The notes under the pieces are model-generated. The model worked only from the letters and a program-made list of their open reading frames with translations, made no database searches and was not told where the DNA came from. The position numbers and the translations under genes are program-made. A stretch of 6,625 nt of DNA from NCBI GenBank assembly GCA_028277865.1, contig JANQFM010000617.1, positions 1 through 6,625 of the forward strand, in the 5' to 3' direction. The first letter of the stretch is position 1. Every line of letters starts with the position of its first letter. The DNA is from Acidobacteriota bacterium. Its GTDB lineage: Bacteria; Acidobacteriota; UBA6911; RPQK01; DATIPO01. Positions 1 through 5,822 of the stretch are shown here, piece by piece.

Positions 1-78
1 GGGCCGCGCCGTGGGTGCCTGGGGAGCGAGTCATAGCCGGGACTATGGCGAGCGAGCCAGGTGCCCGCGGCGCGGATT
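1..78 (+). other. Long bulge-free hairpin upstream of pyrE
   Basis: Bases 4-36 pair with 43-75 in register, with every pair summing to position 79 and no bulges. The outer 19 pairs (4-22 with 57-75) are Watson-Crick except for three G-U-type pairs (12/67, 16/63, 17/62). Next come one G-G mismatch (23/56), a tandem GA/AG (24-25 with 54-55), two GC pairs, a second tandem GA/AG (28-29 with 50-51), a G-C and a U-G pair, and a CATAG/CTATG stem capped by the six-base loop CCGGGA (37-42). The structure is seen directly. Its role is inferred: it could be a structured leader or attenuator of pyrE, a terminator of an upstream gene, or a copy of a palindromic repeat. No U-tract follows. It may extend past the left edge. 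Confidence 0.5.
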
Positions 79-148
79 CAGGGGCGGCCGAATGCCGGCG
101 TATTTACGGAAGGCAGTACTAAGTCTGAGAGTTGGGAGGGAGCGAGAA

Positions 149-763
149 ATGGGTTCGGAGCGGGAGAGGCTGATTGAGATTCTGAGGGAAAAGTCGCTGC
201 AGGTGGGGGAGTTTCGGCTCACTTCGGGGATGACCAGCTACTACTACTTCGACAGCAAGCCCACCACCTTGGATGCGGAGGGCGCCTACCTCTCAGCCCG
301 ATTGCTGCTGGAACGCATTCGCGATGAGGGGATCGAAGCCCAGGCTATCGGTGGGATGACGCTGGGCGCAGACCCGATCGTCTCGGCGGTGGCAGCGGTC
401 AGCTACCTTCACCGCGACCGTTACCGGCCCCTTTCCGCTTTCATCGTGCGCAAAGAGGCCAAATCGCACGGCACCCAACGATTCATCGAGGGCTTTGAGG
501 CGGCCCAGGGGACTGCAGTGATCATTGTGGACGACGTTTGCACCACGGGCGGCTCGACCTTGGCCGCCACCCAGCGAGCCGAGCAAGCCGGCTACAGGGT
601 CGCGGCCGTCTTTTGCCTGGTCGACCGCCAGCAGGGAGGATCCCGACTGCTCTCCGAATACCCCTTCTTCCCCCTGATCACCGCCGCCGAACTTCTGGAC
701 ACCCCCGAAATCCAGCAGCAGATCGCCGAATTGAAATCCGGCAAGGGACCTTCGAGCGAGTGA
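149..763 (+). CDS. pyrE: Orotate phosphoribosyltransferase
   Basis: A 204-aa protein that transfers phosphoribose from PRPP to orotate to give OMP, the fifth step of de novo pyrimidine synthesis in the cytosol. The family signature is visible: the LTSG-x-x-S-x-YY-FD-K segment near the N-terminus; a catalytic loop with Arg101, Lys102, Lys105 and His107 in the order RKEAKSHGT; and the PRPP-binding motif VIIVDDVCTTGGST at residues 124-137 with both acidic residues. The length is normal for bacterial PyrE. The ATG at 149 was chosen because GGGAGGG (134-140) lies eight bases upstream and homology begins here. The same frame is open back to 11, but those 46 codons would read through a hairpin and give an arginine-rich tail not expected in the family. 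No neighbouring pyr gene is seen in the window. A regular hairpin lies at 4-75. Confidence 0.95.
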   Translation: MGSERERLIEILREKSLQVGEFRLTSGMTSYYYFDSKPTTLDAEGAYLSARLLLERIRDEGIEAQAIGGMTLGADPIVSAVAAVSYLHRDRYRPLSAFIVRKEAKSHGTQRFIEGFEAAQGTAVIIVDDVCTTGGSTLAATQRAEQAGYRVAAVFCLVDRQQGGSRLLSEYPFFPLITAAELLDTPEIQQQIAELKSGKGPSSE

Positions 764-786
764 TCTCGCGAACAAAGCCGCAAAGT

Positions 787-968
787 TTAGCCCGGATTTC
801 TCATGGATTGCCGCAGCGAGGGGCCGCAAGCGCCGTCCAGGAAAGGCGTCGCGAGAAAGGCCCGCGCAGGCGTTCTGTATGTAGGTCGAGCAGGCCGAGG
901 GAGCGCAACGCAGCCAGGGCGGATGATGGCGGTTCCACAGCGGGCAAACCGTGAGAAATTCGGGTTAG
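787..968. repeat. Decayed inverted-repeat element
   Basis: The 17-base arm at 787-803 (TTAGCCCGGATTTCTCA) matches the reverse complement of 952-968 at 14 of 17 positions. Inside the arms the symmetry fades quickly, with only a loose resemblance between 804-825 and 929-950. The roughly 180-bp stretch contains no credible gene: its short open frames have no recognisable motif and no ribosome-binding site. It looks like an old intergenic repeat. The target duplication of the neighbouring transposon-like element overlaps the end of its right arm, so that element inserted at this edge. Confidence 0.5.
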
Positions 969-971
969 ACC
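962..971 (+). repeat. Target-site duplication, left copy
   Basis: GGGTTAGACC directly abuts the left terminal inverted repeat of the 312-bp element. An identical direct copy lies at 1284-1293, directly after the right terminal repeat. Ten bases is within the range I recall for IS4-family insertions. Confidence 0.75.
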
Positions 972-1283
972 CAATGCTGCTCACTTAAGGGGAATAGCGC
1001 TGAAAGATATGGAGGCCACGTGCCGGGCTTGTCCCGGTCGGGCTGTGTTTAGTAACCAGACCCGGATCAAAACGCTATCGCCACCACGGAGCTTGACTCC
1101 GTGGAGCGATGTTTCATGGCTGGGATCCCAATCGCCGGAAAATCCTCCCAGCCCAGGCAGACCCACATCGCCCCACCGAGGCAAGCTCGGGGGTGGCGGA
1201 TCAGGCCTCTTGCTCGGTTCTGGTTTCCAAACACGGCCCGACCGGGACGAGCCCGGCACGTGGCCATTAAGTGAGCGGCATTG
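972..1283. mobile_element. MITE-like non-autonomous element, IS4-type ends
   Basis: A 312-bp element with no transposase gene. Its 17-base terminal inverted repeats, CAATGCTGCTCACTTAA at 972-988 and the complement of 1267-1283, differ at one position. It is flanked by a perfect 10-bp direct repeat. Second-level arms at 1014-1060 and 1219-1265 match at 43 of 47 positions. Each half also carries its own small hairpin: CCACGGAG/CTCCGTGG at 1084-1104, and CCACCGAG/CTCGG..GTGG at 1173-1196. The element is thus close to one large imperfect palindrome centred near 1139. The left side has 25 bases (989-1013) between end and arm where the right side has only one. From memory, the ends resemble those of E. 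coli IS4 (AATGCCGATCAGTTAAG), so mobilisation by an IS4-family transposase elsewhere in the genome is likely. Identical peptides read on both strands are a by-product of the palindrome. Confidence 0.8.
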
Positions 1284-1293
1284 GGGTTAGACC
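1284..1293 (+). repeat. Target-site duplication, right copy
   Basis: GGGTTAGACC, identical to 962-971, directly follows the right terminal inverted repeat. This marks a past insertion event whose duplication has not yet decayed. Confidence 0.75.
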
Positions 1294-1324
1294 TGATCCT
1301 CTTCCATTCTTCCCTTGCGTTCCC

Positions 1325-1354
1325 TTCTTTGCGACTTTGCGGCTTGGCGTGAAA
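1325..1354 (+). repeat. Solo degenerate copy of the TTTGCG/CTGCG repeat
   Basis: Bases 1327-1352 match 2925-2950, the right arm of the inverted-repeat element before the M16 operon, at 21 of 26 positions and in the same orientation. Only one arm is present, just beyond the 3' end of yajQ. The bases from 1294 to 1360 otherwise hold nothing I can name. Confidence 0.5.
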
Positions 1355-1360
1355 CTCCCC

Positions 1361-1858
1361 TCAATTCGACCTGTAATTCCCGAACTGCATGTGGATCCCG
1401 AAGTCCTCTTCCTTGAGCATTGCGATCACTTGCTGCAGGGTATCCCGGTTGCGGCCCGAGACCCGCACCGAATCACCCTGGATCGAGGCCTGCACCTTGA
1501 GTTTGGCCTTCTTGATGACCTTGACGATCTCCCTGCACTTTTCCGTGGGAATGCCCTGCTGGATGGACACCTGCTGGCGAACCGCCCCGCCTGCCGCCGG
1601 CTCGACCCTGCCGTAGTCGAGGGCCTTCAGAGGAACGCTTCTCTTGATCAGCTTCTGCTCCAGGACGTCGGTGAGCTGCTTGAGCTTGAAGTCATCGTCG
1701 GAAAGCAGGACCAGCGCCCCTTCCTCCAGCGTCACCAGGCTCTTGCTGCCCTTGAAGTCAAAGCGCTGCCTGACCTCTTTCATGGTCTGCTGAAGGGCGT
1801 TGTTCACCTCGTTCAGGTCCACACTGGACATGACATCGAATGAGTTGGATTTGGCCAT
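1361..1858 (-). CDS. yajQ: YajQ family nucleotide-binding protein
   Basis: A 165-aa protein of the YajQ/DUF520 family. Members are small cytosolic two-domain proteins reported to bind nucleotides. In Xanthomonas a member binds cyclic di-GMP and acts with a transcription factor; whether that holds here is unknown. The full family pattern is visible: an N-terminal SFDV-x-S-x-VD-x-x-EV-N-A segment, RFDFKGSKS near residue 32, DDFKLKQL near residue 55, the KLIKR and KALDYG segments, then a C-terminal half with KLKVQASIQGDSVRVSGR, RD-x-LQ and a terminal MQFGNYR. The length is normal. The ATG at 1858 fits the family start, but no Shine-Dalgarno sequence precedes it: the leader becomes a 7-bp tandem array only seven bases upstream. 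It lies downstream of, and probably shares transcription with, the tandem-ACT gene. Confidence 0.93.
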   Translation of the reverse strand: MAKSNSFDVMSSVDLNEVNNALQQTMKEVRQRFDFKGSKSLVTLEEGALVLLSDDDFKLKQLTDVLEQKLIKRSVPLKALDYGRVEPAAGGAVRQQVSIQQGIPTEKCREIVKVIKKAKLKVQASIQGDSVRVSGRNRDTLQQVIAMLKEEDFGIHMQFGNYRSN

Positions 1859-1865
1859 GATTGTT

Positions 1866-1939
1866 CAGTTGTCAGTTGTCAGTTGTCAGTTGTCAGTTGT
1901 CAGTTGTCAGTTGTCAGTTGTCAGTTGTCAGTTGTCAGT
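1866..1939. repeat. Heptamer tandem array (CAGTTGT)n
   Basis: Ten perfect uninterrupted copies of CAGTTGT (1866-1935) plus four bases of an eleventh. The array ends seven bases from the yajQ start codon, so it would form most of the yajQ leader (ACAACTG units on the transcribed strand). Perfect units suggest recent expansion or homogenisation. This heptamer type recurs, from memory, in intergenic DNA of cyanobacteria and other phyla, where it is often mis-called as QLSVVSC-repeat protein. Confidence 0.95.
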
Positions 1940-1958
1940 CAAGAATTCTATTTCCCCC

Positions 1959-1998
<40 letters not shown>

Positions 1999-2003
<5 letters not shown>

Positions 2004-2904
2004 GCCCCACCGCCTGCTGCTTCAGGTAGGGTCTCATCACTTGAGCCAGAGCCTGATGCAGCTTTTCTTGCTGGGGGAGGGCGAGCTTTTGGCCGTTGCA
2101 GGTCAAGTAGTATTCGTCGTGAATGCGTGGGCCGCTGATGTGGACGTAGGCCATCTCGATGCTCCCGCCCTGCTCGGAAATGCAACGGCTGGTCAAGTAA
2201 AGGTGCCCGAAGTGGTCGGGAAAGTCTATGGAAAGGTAAGTGGCGTCCGGATGCTGGTTGTTGTCCATCCGGATCCTGGGGGGCCGGTCGTCCAGAATGC
2301 ACACCTGGGCGGCTCGTGATTCGAATAACTCCTCCAGCTGCTGCTGGCCTGCCAAGACTTTTTCAAGCAGGTGCTGAAAATCTTGCTGACGCCGGCTCGA
2401 AGCGAAAACACTGGAAGGGTCGGTGAATTCGAAGGTGTCCAGCACAACCGCGTTGGCGTTGGCAAATGCCTCGGCCGAGCGGATGTCCATTCCGGTGCAG
2501 CTCAAGGTGCCCGCGATGCGGCAAAAGAGCTGGTCCCGGTCTTGGGTGACAAGGCAGAGCTTCCAGGCTTCCTCGTGGCGGTATAGCGAAGAGGCGAATG
2601 GCTGATCGCCCCGGCTCTTCGCCAACAGGAAGTGCTTGACGATATCGACCCGCGGAGTCTTGACCAAATAGTGCCGAGGGAAACCCAGCACGAATTGGAT
2701 GAAGTCATCGGGATCCCCCGCCAAAGGCAGTTCGTCAAATAGGGTCTGAACTTCTTGTTGGTCCGTTATGGGGAGGTAGAGCGGGTCGTCCACCAAACCA
2801 TTTTGCGATTCCAAACCAGCACTGTCAAATCTCGTCACGCAGAGGAGCAGAGACGCAGAGAGAGGCAGACAGAGCCGGAAGAGAAAGAATGCGAGCTCCC
2901 TCAA
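1999..2904 (-). CDS. Stand-alone tandem-ACT protein, GlnD C-terminal-like
   Basis: The maximal open frame is 301 codons. Residues from about 70 onward resemble the end of the PII uridylyltransferase GlnD: an FPRHYL-x-x-TP segment (75-84); a first ACT domain (about 115-190) with TQDRDQLF-x-RIAGTL and a LDTF-x-F-x-DP strand; then a second, more divergent ACT domain (about 208-290) ending in a DEYYL-x-x-x-GQKL strand. The nucleotidyltransferase and HD domains of full GlnD (usually 850-950 aa) are absent, so it is not an enzyme of that type. A regulatory, amino-acid-sensing or partner-binding role is inferred only. The start is uncertain: TTG at 2904 has a purine tract pressed against it, and GTG 2838, TTG 2814 and GTG 2793 lack Shine-Dalgarno sequences. 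The first roughly 23 codons read through an inverted repeat, so the hydrophobic N-terminus is probably not real. It could also be the remnant of a truncated glnD. Confidence 0.75.
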
Positions 2905-2950
2905 CTCCTTTTCTCATCTGCTCTCTCTGCGTCTTTGCGTCTCTGCGTGA
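2835..2950. repeat. 116-bp inverted-repeat element, GCAGAGACGCA type
   Basis: Bases 2835-2864 match the reverse complement of 2921-2950 at 27 of 30 positions, around a 56-base spacer that itself holds short complementary GAGAAAG/CTTTTCTC tracts. It lies between the divergent ACT and M16 genes, where promoters would be expected, and overlaps the 5' part of the ACT open frame. Both strands encode the same artefactual peptide (SASLLLCV / SASLRLCV). A 26-base degenerate solo copy of one arm lies at 1327-1352. Units of this type recur in many environmental genomes, from memory. Confidence 0.85.
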
Positions 2951-2974
2951 ATCTCTTGATCGGCTGGCTCGGGT

Positions 2975-3003
2975 TTGACGCCGTGACACCTAATCCTTAA
3001 CGT
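2975..3003 (+). promoter_or_regulatory. Possible promoter of the M16 operon
   Basis: TTGACG (2975-2980) is a good -35 match. At 17-base spacing lies the weak -10 candidate TAACGT (2998-3003). If used, transcription would begin close to the ATG at 3011, which would fit the lack of a Shine-Dalgarno sequence there through leaderless initiation. The -10 match is poor. Confidence 0.25.
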
Positions 3004-3010
3004 GTACGGC

Positions 3011-4273
3011 ATGGACAGGGCGCCTGAGATCGAATTCGAAGTCCACCGCCTTGAAAACGGGCTGGAAGTGATCCTATGCCCCGACCGCCTCATCCCTCTG
3101 GTCCACGTTTCGGTTCATTACCGGGTCGGATCCAGCTATGAGCAGCCGGGGGCTTCGGGGTTTGCTCACCTTTTCGAGCACCTGATGTTTCAAGGGTCCG
3201 AAAACCTGTCCAAGAACGAGCACGGACGGCTGATCGACGAGGCGGGCGGGCGTTGGAACGCCACAACCAACAAGGACCGGACCAATTACTACCAGACGCT
3301 GCCCTCTCACTACCTCGATCTGGGCCTGTGGCTGGAAGCCGAAAGGATGCGCTCCCTGCAGGTAACGCCCGAAAACTTCGAAAACCAGCGCCGCACGGTC
3401 ATCGAGGAAAGGAAGCAAAGCTACGACAACCGCCCCTACGGCAGAGCCTACCTGCGCTTTGACGAGCTGGCTTACTCCAATTGGGCCTACGCCCATTCCA
3501 CCATCGGCGAAGTCGAAGATCTGGAAGGGGCCAGAATCGAAGACGTTCGGCACTTCCATCGCGCCCATTACGGCCCCGACAACGCCATCCTCTCTCTTTG
3601 CGGCGATTTCGATCCGCGCGGGGCCCTGAAGCGGGTCGAGCACTATTTCGGGCCCGTCACTCATCGAACCGGCTCACGGCCGCCCCGCATTGTGGAGCCG
3701 GAGCAACGAGAGGAAAAGCTCGAGGAAATGGACGACCCTCTGGCTGTCCTGCCGGCGGCTTATCTAGGGTTTCACATCGGAGACCCTTCCAGCCCCGAAA
3801 GCTATGCATTGGCCATGCTGGCCCTGATCCTTTCCCAGGGAGAGTCCTCCCGCTACTACCGCGAGCTGGTCCACAAGCGCAATTGGATCAGCAGCCTTTC
3901 AGCCGGACCCAATCACTACAAAGGCCCCCAATTGTTCAAGATCTCTTTCCTGATCCAGAGCCAGGCCGATCCCCATGAGGTCATCCGGGCGGTCGACGAC
4001 GAGTTGCAGCGGGCTGCCCAGGAGCCGGTCTCCGAACAGGAACTGGAGAAGGCCAGAAACCAGTTCACATTCCGATTCGTCTCGCGCCAGTCCAAGGTGT
4101 CCAGGGTGGCAGAGACGCTGGCCCGCTACTCGGTCTATTATGGCGATGCCCGCATCGCCAATCAGGAATTGGCGCGTTACCAGTCAGTGACTGCGGATGA
4201 CATTTTGGCAGCGGCCCGCAAGACTTTTCGCCCCCGCAACCGGATCCGATTGATGGTCCGTCCGGCGGCTTGA
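3011..4273 (+). CDS. M16B zinc metallopeptidase, catalytic subunit
   Basis: A 420-aa member of the insulinase/mitochondrial-processing-peptidase family (M16B). The inverted zinc motif HLFEH is at residues 53-57: His53 and His57 bind zinc and Glu56 is the catalytic base. The distal zinc ligand is expected in the VIEERKQ segment, at Glu133 by family spacing. The N-terminal M16 fold (about 15-165) is followed by the C-terminal M16 fold (about 175-350), including LSQGESSR-YYREL. The TYG-type tyrosine region of the non-catalytic partner is replaced here by RNWISS. There is no signal peptide or membrane segment, so it is probably cytoplasmic. ATG 3011 is preferred over GTG 3002, though neither has a Shine-Dalgarno sequence. 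It is first in an apparent operon, 115 bp ahead of its inactive partner. The physiological substrate is unknown; family members degrade or process peptides. Confidence 0.93.
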   Translation: MDRAPEIEFEVHRLENGLEVILCPDRLIPLVHVSVHYRVGSSYEQPGASGFAHLFEHLMFQGSENLSKNEHGRLIDEAGGRWNATTNKDRTNYYQTLPSHYLDLGLWLEAERMRSLQVTPENFENQRRTVIEERKQSYDNRPYGRAYLRFDELAYSNWAYAHSTIGEVEDLEGARIEDVRHFHRAHYGPDNAILSLCGDFDPRGALKRVEHYFGPVTHRTGSRPPRIVEPEQREEKLEEMDDPLAVLPAAYLGFHIGDPSSPESYALAMLALILSQGESSRYYRELVHKRNWISSLSAGPNHYKGPQLFKISFLIQSQADPHEVIRAVDDELQRAAQEPVSEQELEKARNQFTFRFVSRQSKVSRVAETLARYSVYYGDARIANQELARYQSVTADDILAAARKTFRPRNRIRLMVRPAA

Positions 4274-4345
4274 TGGCTGCCTTGCACGATCTGCGGCGAA
4301 GGGTTCAAACGGGCCGCATCCGGGCGGCACTGGAGTCAGGAAAAC

Positions 4346-4370
4346 GGAGAACGGAGGCTCCCCGTTCTCC
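4346..4370 (+). other. Intercistronic hairpin between the two M16 genes
   Basis: GGAGAACGG (4346-4354) and CCGTTCTCC (4362-4370) form a perfect nine-pair stem with a seven-base loop. It lies 10 bases before the GAGG ribosome-binding site of the second gene. The following sequence has no U-tract, so a full terminator is unlikely. Possible roles are mRNA stabilisation or subunit-ratio setting. The left arm also contains two near-copies of the heptamer ACGGAGA (4344-4357). Confidence 0.5.
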
Positions 4371-4388
4371 TTCTCAAGCAGAGGATTG

Positions 4389-5738
4389 ATGCACCAAAGA
4401 CCCCCATTGCCGACCTCGGTGGCAGACGTTAATTACCCCGATATCCCCAGCCGCAGGCTCTCCAACGGCCTGACTGTGCTGGTGGTGGAAAACCACCGCA
4501 TTCCCCGCCTGGGTGTCCGGCTTTCGGTCGAGGCCGGCCGCATCCACAATCCCGATGACAACCTGTCGCTCATCCCCCTGGCCGTCGAATCGCTCAAGCA
4601 GGGGACTGCCTCGCGAGACGCCGAGCAGATTGCCGAGCAAATGGACCGGGCCGCCATCCAGTACGATTTCGATGTCCGGGTGGAGCATTGCCTGTTTTCC
4701 ATGGATCTGCTGGTGGACCAGGCTGAGGCGGGATTGGAGTTGCTCTCGGAGATGGTTCGCCGTCCGGCCTTCCCTGACAAGGAACTGCAAAAGTCGAAGG
4801 TCCGCTGGCACAGCGAATTGATCGGCCAGCGCTCCATGCCCGACTTCCTGGCCGACGAGAGGCTTTATGAGACGCTTTTCCCGGATCATCCTTACCGAAA
4901 GTGGACCATGACCCCGGCTCAACTGGATGCGGCCGCCAAAGAGCAGATCGAAGAGGTGTTTGGCAGCCGTTTTGTCCCTTCGAAGGCAATCCTGTTGCTG
5001 GCCGGGGCCATATCGCCCAACCAGGGGTTCAAATTGGCCGAGCGTTACTGGGGAAGCTGGCAGGGCAGCCCGTCCAACGAACCGTCTTTTGCTTCTCCGG
5101 TCGCCTGCCAAGGCCGCCGGGTCGAGCTGGTTCATCGCCCCCACTCCGAGCAAGCCCGCCTGGTGGTGGCGGGGCGCACCTTCGCACGAGGCCATCCGGA
5201 CGCCCATCCTATGCGGGTCGCCAACCAGGTTTTGGGCGGCGGCGCCAGCTCGCGGCTCTTTTTGAACTTGCGTGAAGCGAGGGGCTTTACCTATGGGATC
5301 TACAGCTTTCAGAGAAACTTCCGCCATGACGGGCTGCTGTTGGCCGCCACCGATGTCCGTTCTGATGTAGTGGCCGAATCGGTTCGCCAGATCTTCTCTG
5401 AATTCAGGCGCCTCCAAGACGAGCCGCCGGGATCGCAAGAGATGTCGATGGCCCGTTCCGAACTGACGGGCAACTTCCTCTTTCACCTGGAAACCCCCGC
5501 CTCGGTCGGAATGCTCGAAATCACCCGCCGCCTTTACGGATTGCCCGATGACTATTTCCCCAACTACGTCCGGCAAGTTCAAGCTGTCAGTGCGGCTCAA
5601 GTGCAGCAAATGGCCCAACGCTACCTGAACCCTGATCAGTTCGTCATCATCGTGGTAGGCGACCGCAGCAAGATGGAGGCCTCGCTGCAAGAGTTCGGCC
5701 CCCTGCGACTCTACGATACGGAAGGAAGAAAGCTGTGA
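4389..5738 (+). CDS. M16B peptidase-like protein, non-catalytic subunit
   Basis: A 449-aa protein with the same two-domain M16 fold as the preceding gene. The zinc site is lost: at the HxxEH position it reads PLAVE (residues 63-67), directly before the conserved QGT. The C-terminal fold keeps the strong family block LGGGASSRLF, then the REARGFTYGIYS stretch (295-306), which holds the Arg/Tyr pair typical of non-catalytic partners. Known M16B heterodimers share the work in this way: one chain supplies zinc, the other the substrate-binding Arg/Tyr. The start ATG at 4389 is preceded by GAGG (4381-4384) at a rather short four-base spacing; TTG at 4386 would lie too close. There is no signal peptide. 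A 531-codon open frame on the opposite strand is a composition shadow. Confidence 0.92.
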   Translation: MHQRPPLPTSVADVNYPDIPSRRLSNGLTVLVVENHRIPRLGVRLSVEAGRIHNPDDNLSLIPLAVESLKQGTASRDAEQIAEQMDRAAIQYDFDVRVEHCLFSMDLLVDQAEAGLELLSEMVRRPAFPDKELQKSKVRWHSELIGQRSMPDFLADERLYETLFPDHPYRKWTMTPAQLDAAAKEQIEEVFGSRFVPSKAILLLAGAISPNQGFKLAERYWGSWQGSPSNEPSFASPVACQGRRVELVHRPHSEQARLVVAGRTFARGHPDAHPMRVANQVLGGGASSRLFLNLREARGFTYGIYSFQRNFRHDGLLLAATDVRSDVVAESVRQIFSEFRRLQDEPPGSQEMSMARSELTGNFLFHLETPASVGMLEITRRLYGLPDDYFPNYVRQVQAVSAAQVQQMAQRYLNPDQFVIIVVGDRSKMEASLQEFGPLRLYDTEGRKL

Positions 5739-5773
5739 GGCTGTAAAGCTTCTGAAAATGTACACTCTGCAGA

Positions 5774-5816
5774 CCTTGGACCTTGGACCTTGGACCTTGG
5801 ACCTTGGACCTTTGGA
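5774..5816. repeat. Heptamer tandem array (CCTTGGA)n
   Basis: Five perfect CCTTGGA units (5774-5808), then a broken sixth, CCTTTGGA (5809-5816). It fills half of the 84-bp gap between the second M16 gene and the TPR gene. The broken unit supplies GGAG (5814-5817), the only plausible ribosome-binding site for the TPR gene. It is the third array in the window with a period of seven and an unrelated unit. Confidence 0.93.
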
Positions 5817-5822
5817 GCCCCA

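Noticed and set aside
11..148. In-frame 46-codon N-terminal extension of PyrE
   Set aside because: It reads through the 4-75 hairpin and lacks a family match. ATG 149 has a strong ribosome-binding site and fits the normal length.
764..1290. Several short open frames on both strands between pyrE and yajQ
   Set aside because: They lie in repeats. The paired peptides on opposite strands around 1009-1267 are produced by the MITE palindrome, and none has a recognisable domain.
1271..1843. 190-codon plus-strand open frame opposite yajQ
   Set aside because: It lies antisense to a strongly conserved yajQ, has no family features and reflects GC-biased codon use.
2836..2904. Hydrophobic N-terminus of the tandem-ACT protein as a signal peptide
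   Set aside because: It is encoded by an inverted repeat that gives the same peptide on the other strand, and ACT proteins of this kind are cytoplasmic.
2755..3000. 81-codon plus-strand open frame upstream of the M16 operon
   Set aside because: It is antisense to the ACT gene and then runs through the inverted-repeat element. There is no ribosome-binding site or conserved motif.
5790..5822. TTG start for the TPR protein
   Set aside because: It lies inside the heptamer array and would add only repeat-encoded residues. ATG 5823 has a suitable GGAG.
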